Origin: JAZKHE01 sp040385525
GTDB lineage: Bacteria > Bacteroidota > Bacteroidia > UBA4408
NCBI GenBank assembly: GCA_040385525.1
Contig: JAZKHE010000011.1
Span: 186,001-250,000, forward strand
Direction: 5' to 3'
DNA length: 64,000 bases
The translations under genes were made by a program, and so were the position numbers. The first letter of the stretch is position 1. Each line of letters starts with the position of its first letter. Shown here in pieces: positions 16,901 to 25,768 of this stretch. The notes under the pieces are model-generated. The model was not told the DNA's origin and searched no databases. It saw nothing but the letters and a program-made list of their open reading frames with translations.

Positions 16901-19900
16901 AACTTATTATGTTAGAGTTTTTGGTTTGGGAACTGCCTTTAATGCAAACCCTACTTTTGATATTTGCGCAACCTATGCACCACCTGCACCGCCAAACGAC
17001 GATTGTTTTAATGCAATTCAACTTGGAACAGCTAAAGATTGTGAACTTACCTTTGGTAATACTTATGGAGCAAGCAGTAATTTTGATTACCCAGACCCAG
17101 GTTGCGGTAACAATGGTGCTGATGATGATGTTTGGTATAAGTTTTTTGCTGGCAGAGATAAATTTGAGTTGACGCTTAATAGTGGCAATGGTTTTGATGG
17201 AGTTATTGCTTTTTATGAAGGTAATTTTTGTTCTAATTTAAATTTAGTTACATGTGTTAATGCTTCAACTTCTGGTCAAACAGAAACAACAATTCTTTCA
17301 TCATTATCATTAGGGCATACTTATTATATACGAATTTTTGGTAGTGGTAATTCTAGCGCAGCAACATCTGATATTTCTAGTTTTTCTCTTTGTTTAACTG
17401 ATGTGCCTTCAATTTTTTGTGGTGATGCAAGCCAATTTTGTACTCAAGATGAACCTTATGTTTTTAATCCTGGCGCAGGAAGCACTTTAAATGCACCAGA
17501 ACAGAACGCTTTAGGGCAAGATAATTTTTATGGATGTATGCAGACGCAACCTAATCCAAATTGGTATTATCTTAAAATGCTTACATCTGGTCCAGTTATT
17601 TTAAATATGAATTCAACGCCAACTTTAGATATTGATTTTGTAATTTGGGGTCCTTTTGCTGATGGCGAAGATTATTGTAATTTATTAAACCAAGCCCATT
17701 ATATTGCTTGTGGTTATACAACAACCCACTCAGAAACTGGAGTAATACAAAATGCTATAGCTGGACAAAATTATTTGGTACTAATTACAAATTTCTCGCG
17801 ACAGGCTATACTGGTTGAATTTGATCAAACAGGAGGAACTGGAGAAACCGATTGCTCATTTGAGTGCCCTAAACCTGTTGGCTTAACGCCTGTTAATTAT
17901 TGCAAAAACTCCCCTGCAACAGAGCTTACAGCTGGTGGTGTTAATTTAAAATGGTACACACAAGCTATAGGCGGTGTAGGGTCAACAGTAGCGCCTATAC
18001 CAATTACTACGGCAGTAGGTACAACCAAATACTGGGTAAGTCAGTCGCCACCATCCTGTGATGGAGATGAAAGCGAACGTTTTGAAATTACGGTTAATGT
18101 TACAGATAAACCATCTGCGGCAAATATAATTGTTACCGATGGAGATTGTTTAGGTACTAACGCAGCTAGAATTCGTGTAGCGAGTGTTACAGATGGTGCT
18201 GCTCCGTTTACTTATAGTTTTAATGGCGCTCCTTTTGTTAATAATAACACAATTACTGGTTTAGCAACCAATGATAATTATAGTGTTGAAGTTAAAGATG
18301 CGGCTGGTTGTACTTATTTAACAACGGTTTCTGTAAGTAGTTATCCGGGTGTTTCTACTTTTACTTTATCAAAAACCGAAGCTGCTTGTGGTCAAACAGA
18401 TGCTTCAATAACTGTAAGTAATGTAATGGATGGAACATTGCCTTATTTATATTCATTTAACAACAGTTCTTTTACAACAAATAATGTACTTACTGGTATT
18501 TCAGCAGGTAACTACCAGGTAGTTGTAAAAGATCAATTGTTTTGTACTTATTCCCAAAACATTGCGGTAAGCAATAGTGGTGGTCCAACAGATGTTACTA
18601 TAACTGTTACCGATGCAACTTGTGGTGCATCTAATGGCGCATTTACTTTAAGTAATGTAATAGCCGGTACAGCACCATTTAGTTATACTTTTAACGGTTC
18701 ACCATATACTACTAATACTTCCTATATCAATATTTCGCCCAATTTACCTTCTTATTCAGTTTCTGTAAAAGATGCTACGGGTTGTATATATGTCGAAAAT
18801 TTTGATGTAAATAATATTGAGGGACCAACTTTGGTTTCGTATACACCTACACCTAGCTTATGTGGTGTTAATAATGCAGCAATAGAAATAGTTTCGGTTA
18901 CAGGTGGGGTTGCTACTTACAGCTATAGGTTTAATTCCAGTTTGTTTTCAACAAATGTTTCTTACACAGGTTTAACAGCAAACACATCTTATACGTTAAC
19001 CATTAAAGATAGCGAAGGTTGTGAATTAGATACTGTATTTACATTACCAAACATCGCTGGACCCACAACGTATAATGTTAGTGCTTATGGTACAAGCTGT
19101 GGAGATTCAAATGGAAGATTGTTTATTAATTCTGTTTCAGGAGGAACAGCTCCATATAGGTATAGTTTTAATAACGCAGCTTATAATACAAACACCATTA
19201 TTACTGGTATTAGTGTGGGTACATACTCGTTTAGTGTTAAAGATGCTAACGAGTGTACAATACAAGATCAGTTAATTTTTAACAATATTGATGGTCCTAA
19301 AGCTACAACTCTAACAATCGGATCAACTTATTGCAATCAAATTAATGGTAGAGTTATTGTGAAAAATGTAATGGGTGGTGCACCACCTTATAGATATAGC
19401 TTTAATGGCTCTCCTTTTAGAACAAATACAACAATAACAGGTTTAGCTGTTGGTTCTTATACTTTACAAATTAAAGATGATAATGGATGTATATTCGATA
19501 CCACATACCGTATTGGTAGCGTACTATTTCCATCAGCTACAATAAGCGGAAGTGGCACTATTTGTGGTAACTCGTTAGACCCAGTAAAGCTTAATGTTAA
19601 TTTGGTTGGTACAAGCCCATGGACATTTGTTTATACCGACGGAACTAATATCACAACAGTTACAAATGTAACAAGCTCACCTTATGAGTTAAGTACGTCC
19701 GTACAAGGTGATTACACCTTAATTAATGTAACAACACAAGTCGATGGTTGTGTGTCTAATATAGTAAGTGGTGTTTCAGAAGTGCTTGTTAAGCCAGTTC
19801 CCGATGCTCCACTGGTTTCAAATGTTAGGTATTGTTTTGATACAGATACTTTAAAACTGATGTCTCTAGGTAATGTTGGCGATATTTATAAGTGGTATAA

Positions 19901-20573
19901 TGACGAAGCTAAACAAGAACAAATTGGTTCTACAACCAGTCAACTGTTTTACCCACCTACAGAAAGTAATGTTGGAGAAAATGATTATTATGTAACAAGA
20001 ACTGCAGATGGTTGTACATCATCTGCTGCTAAAGTAATTGTTTCTGCAGAGCAAGTGGTTGCCGATTTTGTTGCAACACCTAATTATGGCGAAAAACCTT
20101 TAACAGTATTTGCAACAAATTTAACAACAGGAACAAATACTTACGTTTGGGATTTTGGTAATTCACAAACTAGCACAGATGTAGACGCTTCAACAATTTA
20201 CGATGTTGACGGAACCTACATAATTACTTTAACGGCTACTAGCGATATAAAATGTATTGATACAGCTACAACAACCATTATTGTAGAACCAAACTATTCA
20301 GTAGTTATACCAAACGTGTTTAGTCCAAATGGAGATGGACCAAACGATATTTTCACAATTACTTACATTGGTGTAAAAAGTGTTAGCGGATATATTTACA
20401 ACAGATGGGGTAAAAAAGTGTTTGATATAAATTCGATTACCGATCAATGGAACGGAAAAATTAAGGGAGATGGATCTGATGCGCCAGATGGAGTTTATTT
20501 CTTAGTTTTAAATGTAACTCCATTATTTGGAGAAGTAAAAGAATATAAAAACACAATTACCCTAGTAAGATAA
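13902..20573 (+). CDS. Giant T9SS cargo protein with PPC-like and SprB-like repeats (type B sorting)
   Basis: This 2223-residue cell-surface or secreted protein has a signal peptide (1-23, ending QSFGQ). A jelly-roll-like domain (about 25-212) follows. Then come seven modules of about 135 residues, each starting with N-D-E/D/N-C and containing DDVWYKFVA or a variant, similar to pre-peptidase C-terminal domains (starts near 214, 347, 480, 620, 758, 895 and 1031). A Cys-containing domain (1167-1317), an Ig-like linker, and six SprB-type repeats of about 79 residues (about 1403-1880; each has a conserved Cys, a Y-F-N core and a K-D-x-x-x-C motif) come next. Two further Ig-like domains, a PKD domain (about 2052-2130) and a gliding-motility-associated CHU_C/type B sorting domain (VFSPNGDGPND onward) complete it. 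The function is likely adhesion or surface interaction. A terminator follows at 20607-20638. Confidence 0.92.
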   Translation: MKFLKKHIIVLLITLLTQQSFGQALIDSLAGGGFESGPTFFDNGWTVQNETFEENNLWVVGSTADGVFAGSRGAYISTDNGATVSYTNNTVFQYVYQDVTFPAGQPNIRLSFNWKCQGQAGKDYLKVYMVPSTYTLNHLDYTPLNTGGYSIGAIGGYLESVPGNWVYEEIDINSAFAGTTQKLVFMWINDAGSVANQQPIAIDNVSLISFPLPGNDNCTGAYNLPTGAICTYTAGDTFLSTGSPDPSCAPSDANDDIWYSFVADDPRMKISVLGATGFNAGFSVYSGACGALAQLSCINNSGSGGLETTVLGGLTVMQTYYIRVYSIGTPTNTNFQICLNYPPPPTTNDECGTAITITSGVTCNNTPGSTTDASTSAIAAPSCAAVGVDDDVWYKFVATQPVLVTSVKGSPGFDPVVAVYSDCAAANFMKCANNNGVAGTESVTVSSFTVGQTYYARVYSAGGGAPIDRDFNICVFEGPQNDECIGAIDLTIGATCTYTSGSTLNSSSSPVTAPSCNAGADDDVWFKFVAGSAGVFVDLKAANALFDPAYAIYSGANCNSLTEITCSNETGVNDAENRILGPLTLVNGNTYYIRVFGAGTTLVTTPSFQICLTTPPPPPANDECISAIAINTNETCTYTAGTTRFSSASPQTVPSCATTEQVNDDVWYSFVADKSVLVVKLQGLNNFNPAYAVYSGNCGSLTEVSCVNANATLGGLENKTITSYTIGQTYYVRVYSAQTTFPTTSTSNFQLCVNWGPQNDECAGAFSVPVGAVCTTTFGTTFESTQSTQVAPSCAATGINDDVWYKFVPDSSRTQINITGAAGFDAAYVLYEGGCNALTEKACINDANSGLESKIFGSLISSLTYYVRVFSTPSVPIAASTFDVCIQFPPPPPTNDECVNAITLPTGINCSYTAGTTLNSSQSPQPQPNCGNASYDDDVWFKFVADSSRIKLDIDGNGTFNPVFTVYSGDCSSFTTLMCNDATLNGGLETTILSNLVRNQTYYVRVFGLGTAFNANPTFDICATYAPPAPPNDDCFNAIQLGTAKDCELTFGNTYGASSNFDYPDPGCGNNGADDDVWYKFFAGRDKFELTLNSGNGFDGVIAFYEGNFCSNLNLVTCVNASTSGQTETTILSSLSLGHTYYIRIFGSGNSSAATSDISSFSLCLTDVPSIFCGDASQFCTQDEPYVFNPGAGSTLNAPEQNALGQDNFYGCMQTQPNPNWYYLKMLTSGPVILNMNSTPTLDIDFVIWGPFADGEDYCNLLNQAHYIACGYTTTHSETGVIQNAIAGQNYLVLITNFSRQAILVEFDQTGGTGETDCSFECPKPVGLTPVNYCKNSPATELTAGGVNLKWYTQAIGGVGSTVAPIPITTAVGTTKYWVSQSPPSCDGDESERFEITVNVTDKPSAANIIVTDGDCLGTNAARIRVASVTDGAAPFTYSFNGAPFVNNNTITGLATNDNYSVEVKDAAGCTYLTTVSVSSYPGVSTFTLSKTEAACGQTDASITVSNVMDGTLPYLYSFNNSSFTTNNVLTGISAGNYQVVVKDQLFCTYSQNIAVSNSGGPTDVTITVTDATCGASNGAFTLSNVIAGTAPFSYTFNGSPYTTNTSYINISPNLPSYSVSVKDATGCIYVENFDVNNIEGPTLVSYTPTPSLCGVNNAAIEIVSVTGGVATYSYRFNSSLFSTNVSYTGLTANTSYTLTIKDSEGCELDTVFTLPNIAGPTTYNVSAYGTSCGDSNGRLFINSVSGGTAPYRYSFNNAAYNTNTIITGISVGTYSFSVKDANECTIQDQLIFNNIDGPKATTLTIGSTYCNQINGRVIVKNVMGGAPPYRYSFNGSPFRTNTTITGLAVGSYTLQIKDDNGCIFDTTYRIGSVLFPSATISGSGTICGNSLDPVKLNVNLVGTSPWTFVYTDGTNITTVTNVTSSPYELSTSVQGDYTLINVTTQVDGCVSNIVSGVSEVLVKPVPDAPLVSNVRYCFDTDTLKLMSLGNVGDIYKWYNDEAKQEQIGSTTSQLFYPPTESNVGENDYYVTRTADGCTSSAAKVIVSAEQVVADFVATPNYGEKPLTVFATNLTTGTNTYVWDFGNSQTSTDVDASTIYDVDGTYIITLTATSDIKCIDTATTTIIVEPNYSVVIPNVFSPNGDGPNDIFTITYIGVKSVSGYIYNRWGKKVFDINSITDQWNGKIKGDGSDAPDGVYFLVLNVTPLFGEVKEYKNTITLVR

Positions 20574-20606
20574 AAAAATAACTATCTAAAGTATATAGTT
20601 TTTCAT

Positions 20607-20638
20607 AGCCTCAAATTTTAAGTTTGAGGCTTTTTTTT
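20607..20638 (+). terminator. Intrinsic terminator after the 2223-residue protein gene
   Basis: A 9-bp perfect stem AGCCTCAAA (20607-20615) pairs with TTTGAGGCT (20623-20631) around a 7-base loop and is followed by a run of T to 20638. It separates the adhesin-like gene from the ribosomal cluster. Confidence 0.9.
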
Positions 20639-20690
20639 GAAAAAACTTGCCTTTTTTTAACTTTATTTTAAAATATTTTTTAACCAGCTA

Positions 20691-20719
20691 TTGTTTGTAT
20701 CAAATTTTATTTATCTTTG
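20691..20719 (+). promoter_or_regulatory. Putative promoter of the ribosomal cluster (rpsL)
   Basis: A TTG at 20691-20693 is followed after 18 bases by TATCTTTG at 20712-20719. This fits the Bacteroidota sigma-A consensus of a -33 TTG and a -7 TAnnTTTG. The leader to the rpsL start at 20795 would be about 70 bases and contains a small CCCT/AGGG inverted word at 20721-20737. No other good promoter lies before rpsL. Confidence 0.65.
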
Positions 20720-20794
20720 CCCTCCCAAATTTAGGGAAATAGTACATAAATAATAAATAAAATTAAGTAAAAACAATAGTTTTAAACTGATAAA

Positions 20795-21199
20795 ATGCCA
20801 ACAATTCAGCAGTTAGTAAGAAAAGGACGCACCAAGCTGGTAAACAAAAGTAAATCAGCTGCTTTGGACTCATGCCCACAGCGCAGAGGTGTTTGTACAA
20901 GAGTTTACACTACAACTCCTAAAAAACCAAATTCAGCAATGCGTAAAGTAGCTCGTGTTAGATTAACAAATCAAACAGAGGTTACTGCGTATATTCCAGG
21001 TGAAGGTCATAACTTACAAGAGCACTCTATCGTTTTGATTAGAGGTGGTAGAGTAAAAGATTTACCAGGAGTTCGTTACCATATTGTAAGAGGTGCTTTA
21101 GATACTTCAGGTGTTGAAGGAAGAAAACAACGTCGTTCAAAATATGGTGCTAAACGCCCTAAAGCTGGTGCTGCTGCAGCTCCTGCAAAAAAGAAATAA
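20795..21199 (+). CDS. rpsL: 30S ribosomal protein S12
   Basis: This 134-residue uS12 sits at the decoding centre of the 30S subunit. The two conserved loops are intact: TTPKKPNSA (about residues 40-48) and GGRVKDLPGVRYH (about 84-96). Lys43 and Lys88, where substitutions give streptomycin resistance in E. coli, are wild type. Asp89, the RimO methylthiolation site in some bacteria, is present. The C-terminus has an Ala/Lys-rich extension (AGAAAAPAKKK). It is the first gene of the long ribosomal cluster and has the only good promoter for many kilobases. Confidence 0.98.
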   Translation: MPTIQQLVRKGRTKLVNKSKSAALDSCPQRRGVCTRVYTTTPKKPNSAMRKVARVRLTNQTEVTAYIPGEGHNLQEHSIVLIRGGRVKDLPGVRYHIVRGALDTSGVEGRKQRRSKYGAKRPKAGAAAAPAKKK

Positions 21200-21225
21200 T
21201 AAATAAGTTATAGTATAGATTTCCG

Positions 21226-21696
21226 ATGAGAAAATCCACTCCGAAAAAAAGAATTATTTTACCAGATCCAAAGTTTAACGATACTTTGGTTACTCAGTTC
21301 GTTAACAATTTAATGTACGAAGGTAAAAAAAGTACAGCTTTTAACTGCTTTTACGAAGCAATAGACGTTGTTACTAAAAGAAATGCTGAAGAAAATGCAT
21401 TAGATGTTTTTAAAAGAGCATTAAACAATGTAGCTCCTTCAGTTGAAGTAAAAAGTAGAAGAGTTGGTGGTTCAACTTTTCAAATTCCAAGAGAAGTTCG
21501 TCCTGAAAGAAAAAATTCTTTAGGTATGAAATGGTTAATTTTGTACGCTCGTAAAAGAAACGAAAAATCAATGGCTTTAAAATTAGCTGGCGAAATTATT
21601 GCTGCTGCTAAAGAAGAAGGCGCTGCTTACAAAAAGAAAGAGGAAACTCACAGAATGGCAGAAGCTAACAAAGCTTTCTCTCACTTTAGATTTTAA
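21226..21696 (+). CDS. rpsG: 30S ribosomal protein S7
   Basis: This 156-residue uS7 nucleates assembly of the 30S head and contacts E-site tRNA. Typical family segments are MRKSTPKKR at the N-terminus, VKSRRVGGSTFQIPREVRP in the middle and HRMAEANKAFSHFRF at the end. The length equals that of the usual short bacterial form. It is the second gene of the str part, 26 bases after rpsL and 28 before fusA. Confidence 0.98.
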   Translation: MRKSTPKKRIILPDPKFNDTLVTQFVNNLMYEGKKSTAFNCFYEAIDVVTKRNAEENALDVFKRALNNVAPSVEVKSRRVGGSTFQIPREVRPERKNSLGMKWLILYARKRNEKSMALKLAGEIIAAAKEEGAAYKKKEETHRMAEANKAFSHFRF

Positions 21697-21724
21697 TATT
21701 ACAACACAAGTTCTATAAATTACA

Positions 21725-23842
21725 ATGAGCGAACATTTAAAATACACGAGAAACATTGGTATTGCTGCGCATATTGATGCTGGTAAAACCACTACAACTG
21801 AACGTATTCTTTACTACACAGGAGTAAATCACAAAATTGGTGAAGTACATGATGGTGCTGCTACAATGGACTGGATGGTTCAAGAACAAGAGCGTGGTAT
21901 CACAATTACTTCTGCTGCAACAACTTGTTTCTGGAACTACCGCGATAATAAATATAAAATTAATATTATCGATACTCCAGGTCACGTAGATTTTACTGTT
22001 GAGGTAAATCGTTCGTTACGTGTATTAGATGGTTTAGTGTTTTTGTTTTCTGCTGTTGATGGTGTTGAGCCTCAATCTGAAACTAACTGGAGACTTGCTG
22101 ATAACTACAACGTTACTCGTATAGGATTCGTTAACAAAATGGACCGTTCTGGTGCAGATTTTTTAAATGTTGTCAAACAAACAAGAGAAATATTAGGTGG
22201 TAATGCAGTTCCATTGCAATTACCAATTGGTGCTGAAGAAACATTTGTGGGTGTTGTTGATTTAATCAACTTCCGTGGAATGGTGTGGAACGAAGAAGAT
22301 AAAGGAATGACTTATAAAGAAGTTCCTATTCCTGAAGATATGTTAGCAGAAGCTACTGAGTGGAGAGAAAAAATGTTAGAGGCAGTTTCTGAATTTGATG
22401 ATAAAATTATGGAGAAGTTTTTCGACGCTCCAGAAACTATCACAGAAAGAGAAGTGTTAGATGCATTGCGTAAAGCTTGCGTTGCAAATAAAATTGTTCC
22501 AATGGTATGTGGTTCATCTTTCAAAAACAAAGGTGTTCAAACAATGTTGGATTTAGTTATGGAGTTAATGCCAAGTCCATTAGACAAACCAGAAACTAAA
22601 GGTACACATCCTGATACAGGAGCAGAGGTTTCTCGTAAACCAGATGTTAAACAACCATTTACAGCATTAGCATTTAAAATTGCTACCGATCCATTTGTTG
22701 GTCGTTTATGCTTTTTCCGTGCTTATTCTGGTCGTTTAGATGCAGGTTCTTATGTGTTAAACACAAGAAGCGGAAACAAAGAAAGAATTTCTCGTATATT
22801 CCAAATGCACGCTAATAAACAAAATTCAGTTGATTTTATTGAAGCTGGAGATATTGGCGCAGCAGTAGGTTTTAAAGATATTAGAACTGGTGATACACTT
22901 TGCGATGAGAAAAATCCAATTGTATTAGAAGCAATGAATTTCCCTGAACCAGTTATTGGAATCGCTATTGAGCCTAAAACTCAAGCAGATTTAGATAAAT
23001 TAGGCACTTCATTAAATAAACTTGCTGAAGAAGATCCTACTTTCCGTGTTAAAACTGACGAAGACTCAGGTCAAACAGTTATTAGCGGTATGGGTGAGTT
23101 ACACTTAGAAATTATAGTTGACCGTTTAAGAAGAGAGTTTAAAGTAGAAGTAAATCAAGGTCAACCGCAAGTATCTTACAAAGAAACTATTAACGGTACA
23201 TTCGAACACAGAGAAGTTTACAAAAAACAAACTGGTGGTCGTGGTAAGTTTGCCGATATTAAAATTGTTATTTCTCCAGTTGATGCAGATCACGATATTG
23301 CTAAAAGTGCTTTACAATTCGTTAACGAAATTTCTGGTGGTAACATTCCAAGAGAATTTATTCCTTCGGTTGAAAAAGGATTCCGTGCTGCAATGGTAAA
23401 TGGTGTATTAGCTGGTTACCCAATGGATTCAATGAAAGTTAGATTGATTGATGGTTCTTACCATAATGTCGATTCAGATTCATTATCTTTTGAAATTTGT
23501 GCACGTACAGCATTCCGCGAAGCATTACCAAAATGTAAGCCAGTATTGTTAGAGCCAATTATGAAAGTTGAGGTTTTAACTCCAGAGCAAAACATGGGTG
23601 ATGTTGTAGGTGACTTAAACAAACGTAGAGGTCAGTTAGAAGGAATGGATTCAAGAAACGGAGCTCAAGTAATTAAAGCAAAAGTGCCATTGTCTGAAAT
23701 GTTTGGTTATGTAACTACATTAAGAACAATCACTTCTGGTAGAGCAACTTCAACAATGGAATTCTCTCATTATGCAGAAGCTCCACGTAACGTTTCTGAT
23801 GATGTAATTGCTAAAATAAAAGGAAAAGCTGAAAAAGTTTAA
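21725..23842 (+). CDS. fusA: Translation elongation factor G
   Basis: This 705-residue GTPase drives ribosomal translocation and, with RRF, recycling. The G domain shows the P loop AAHIDAGKTT, the switch motif ERGITITSAATT, DTPGHVDF and NKMD. The remaining domains follow in order, including the domain IV loop (GGRGKFADIKI) and the C-terminal LRTITSGRATSTMEFSHY. It is full length with no gaps. Unlike the E. coli str operon, no tuf gene follows, and the next gene is rpsJ after 25 bases, an arrangement usual in Bacteroidota. Confidence 0.98.
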   Translation: MSEHLKYTRNIGIAAHIDAGKTTTTERILYYTGVNHKIGEVHDGAATMDWMVQEQERGITITSAATTCFWNYRDNKYKINIIDTPGHVDFTVEVNRSLRVLDGLVFLFSAVDGVEPQSETNWRLADNYNVTRIGFVNKMDRSGADFLNVVKQTREILGGNAVPLQLPIGAEETFVGVVDLINFRGMVWNEEDKGMTYKEVPIPEDMLAEATEWREKMLEAVSEFDDKIMEKFFDAPETITEREVLDALRKACVANKIVPMVCGSSFKNKGVQTMLDLVMELMPSPLDKPETKGTHPDTGAEVSRKPDVKQPFTALAFKIATDPFVGRLCFFRAYSGRLDAGSYVLNTRSGNKERISRIFQMHANKQNSVDFIEAGDIGAAVGFKDIRTGDTLCDEKNPIVLEAMNFPEPVIGIAIEPKTQADLDKLGTSLNKLAEEDPTFRVKTDEDSGQTVISGMGELHLEIIVDRLRREFKVEVNQGQPQVSYKETINGTFEHREVYKKQTGGRGKFADIKIVISPVDADHDIAKSALQFVNEISGGNIPREFIPSVEKGFRAAMVNGVLAGYPMDSMKVRLIDGSYHNVDSDSLSFEICARTAFREALPKCKPVLLEPIMKVEVLTPEQNMGDVVGDLNKRRGQLEGMDSRNGAQVIKAKVPLSEMFGYVTTLRTITSGRATSTMEFSHYAEAPRNVSDDVIAKIKGKAEKV

Positions 23843-23867
23843 TATATAACGTTCTTTATAAATAATT

Positions 23868-24173
23868 ATGAGCCAAAAAATTAGAATCAAATTAAAGTCT
23901 TACGATTTTAACTTAGTTGACAAATCTGCTGAGAAAATTGTAAAAACGGTAAAAGCTACAGGTGCTATTGTTAATGGTCCTATTCCTTTGCCAACAAATA
24001 AAAAGATTTTTACTGTATTGCGTTCTCCGCACGTTAACAAAAAAGCAAGAGAGCAATTCCAATTATGTTCATATAGAAGATTAATGGATATATACAGTTC
24101 AACTTCAAAAACTGTTGATGCTCTAATGAAATTAGAGTTGCCAAGTGGAGTAGAAGTAGAAATAAAAGTTTAG
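23868..24173 (+). CDS. rpsJ: 30S ribosomal protein S10
   Basis: This 101-residue uS10 belongs to the 30S head and, as NusE, also takes part in antitermination complexes. The family signature region IVNGPIPLPTNKKIFTVLRS and the loop SPHVNKKAREQFQ are intact. It opens the S10 part of the cluster. Its first codons follow fusA by 25 bases without a new promoter or terminator. Confidence 0.98.
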   Translation: MSQKIRIKLKSYDFNLVDKSAEKIVKTVKATGAIVNGPIPLPTNKKIFTVLRSPHVNKKAREQFQLCSYRRLMDIYSSTSKTVDALMKLELPSGVEVEIKV

Positions 24174-24213
24174 TTAGCTTAAAAAAATTAATAAATAACA
24201 ATAAATACAAGTA

Positions 24214-24831
24214 ATGTCTGGAATAATAGGTAAAAAAGTAGGAATGACCAGTATTTTCGGTGCCAATGGACAAGCAATTCCATGCACAGTTTTAGAAGCT
24301 GGTCCTTGCGTAGTAACGCAAGTAAAAACCTTAGAAAAAGACGGTTATACTGCTGTACAATTGGCTTACGGAGAGAAGAAAGAGAAACATACTTCTTCAG
24401 CAATGAAAGGTCATTTTGCTAAATCAGGAACAACCCCAAAAGCAAAAATAGTTGAATTCAAAGGTTTTGAAGATGCTAAAAATGCTGGTGATGTAGTTAC
24501 AGTTGAATTATTTGCTGAAGGCGAATATGTAGATGTAATCGGAACTTCAAAAGGTAAAGGTTTTCAAGGTGTTGTAAAACGTCACGGTTTTGCGGGTGTT
24601 GGAGGTCAAACTCACGGTCAGCATAACAGATTAAGAGCTCCAGGTTCATTAGGTGCTTCATCTTGGCCTTCACGTGTAATGAAAGGTATGCGTATGGCTG
24701 GTAGAATGGGTGGCGATAGAGTGAAAGTACAAAACTTAGAAATAGTAAAAATAGTTGCAGATAAGAATCTTATTTTAGTTAAAGGTTCAGTTCCTGGTGC
24801 TAAAGGTTCATATATCTTATTAGAAAAGTAA
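24214..24831 (+). CDS. rplC: 50S ribosomal protein L3
   Basis: This 205-residue uL3 is an early-binding 50S protein whose long loop reaches the peptidyl-transferase centre. Recognisable segments are GIIGKKVGMTSIF at the start, GTSKGKGFQGVVKRHGF, and the loop with GSLGASSWPSRVMKGMRMAG. The Gln methylated by PrmB in E. coli (NQTPG) is not conserved here, where the loop reads SSWPS. It is separated from rpsJ by 40 bases and from rplD by one base. Confidence 0.98.
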   Translation: MSGIIGKKVGMTSIFGANGQAIPCTVLEAGPCVVTQVKTLEKDGYTAVQLAYGEKKEKHTSSAMKGHFAKSGTTPKAKIVEFKGFEDAKNAGDVVTVELFAEGEYVDVIGTSKGKGFQGVVKRHGFAGVGGQTHGQHNRLRAPGSLGASSWPSRVMKGMRMAGRMGGDRVKVQNLEIVKIVADKNLILVKGSVPGAKGSYILLEK

Positions 24832-24832
24832 A

Positions 24833-25462
24833 ATGGAAGTAAAAGTATTAAATATACAAGGTAAAGAAACTGCTAAAAAAGTAGTTCTTGCAGATACCAT
24901 ATATGGTATCGAACCTAACGATCACGCTATTTACTTAGATGTAAAACAGTTTTTGGCTAACCAACGTCAAGGAACACATAAATCAAAAGAAAGAGGAGAA
25001 GTTTCTGGATCAACTCGTAAGTTACACCGCCAAAAAGGTACAGGTGGAGCTCGTAAAGGATCTATCCGCAATCCATTGTACAAAGGGGGAGGTCGTGTAT
25101 TCGGTCCTAAACCTAGAGATTACAGCTTTAAGTTGAATAAAAAATTAAAAGAATTAGCACGTTTATCTGCTTTAACTTATAAAGCAAAATCAAACAGCAT
25201 TATAGTTATCGAAGACGTTAATTTTGATGGTCCAAAAACTAAAGCATACATCGATATGCTTAAAAATTTGAACGTTTCTGATAAAAAAACACTTTTAGTG
25301 CTTGCAAATTCAAATAAAAACGTATATTTGTCGTCCCGAAATTTAAGCAACGCAAAAGTTGTAATAGCTTCAGAATTAAACACTTACGATGTTTTGAATG
25401 CTACAAACTTACTTTTAGTTGAAAGTTCGGTAAAAGAAATTGAGAAAATTTATAGCAATTAA
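24833..25462 (+). CDS. rplD: 50S ribosomal protein L4
   Basis: This 209-residue uL4 lines the peptide exit tunnel with an extended loop (STRKLHRQKGTGGARKGSIR and GGGRVFGPKPRDY). In E. coli it also represses the S10 operon. No S10-leader-like structure is evident here, and rpsJ has no separate leader. It starts one base after the rplC stop codon, which suggests coupled translation. Confidence 0.98.
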   Translation: MEVKVLNIQGKETAKKVVLADTIYGIEPNDHAIYLDVKQFLANQRQGTHKSKERGEVSGSTRKLHRQKGTGGARKGSIRNPLYKGGGRVFGPKPRDYSFKLNKKLKELARLSALTYKAKSNSIIVIEDVNFDGPKTKAYIDMLKNLNVSDKKTLLVLANSNKNVYLSSRNLSNAKVVIASELNTYDVLNATNLLLVESSVKEIEKIYSN

Positions 25463-25468
25463 TAAGAA

Positions 25469-25759
25469 ATGGAAGTATTAATAAAGCCAATCATTACTGA
25501 GAAAATGACAGCTCAGGGCGAAAAATTAAACTGCTATGGTTTTGTCGTAAACCGTAAAGCTAACAAGTTGCAGATTAAAGAAGCTGTTGAAAAAATGTAT
25601 AGCGTTACAGTTAACGAAGTAAGAACTCAAAACTACATCGGCAAAGTAAAAACAAGAAATACTAAAGCTGGTATGGTTACTGGAGTAGTAAACCGCAATA
25701 AAAAAGCTATCGTAGCATTGAAAGATGGTGATATGATAGATTTCTATAACAATATCTAG
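25469..25759 (+). CDS. rplW: 50S ribosomal protein L23
   Basis: This 96-residue uL23 sits at the tunnel exit and is the docking site for trigger factor and SRP. The family start (IKPIITEKMT) and the central VNEVRTQNYIGKVKT segment are present. It lies six bases after rplD and nine before rplB. Confidence 0.97.
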   Translation: MEVLIKPIITEKMTAQGEKLNCYGFVVNRKANKLQIKEAVEKMYSVTVNEVRTQNYIGKVKTRNTKAGMVTGVVNRNKKAIVALKDGDMIDFYNNI

Positions 25760-25768
25760 AGAGAAGAA

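Noticed and set aside
18110..19540. Recent duplication of the SprB-like repeats
   Set aside because: The repeats share a pattern but differ widely at DNA level, so they are old rather than newly copied.
23843..24213. Missing or broken tuf gene around rpsJ
   Set aside because: The gaps are 25 and 40 bases with no remnant. The fusA-rpsJ order is normal in this phylum, so it is not a deletion scar.
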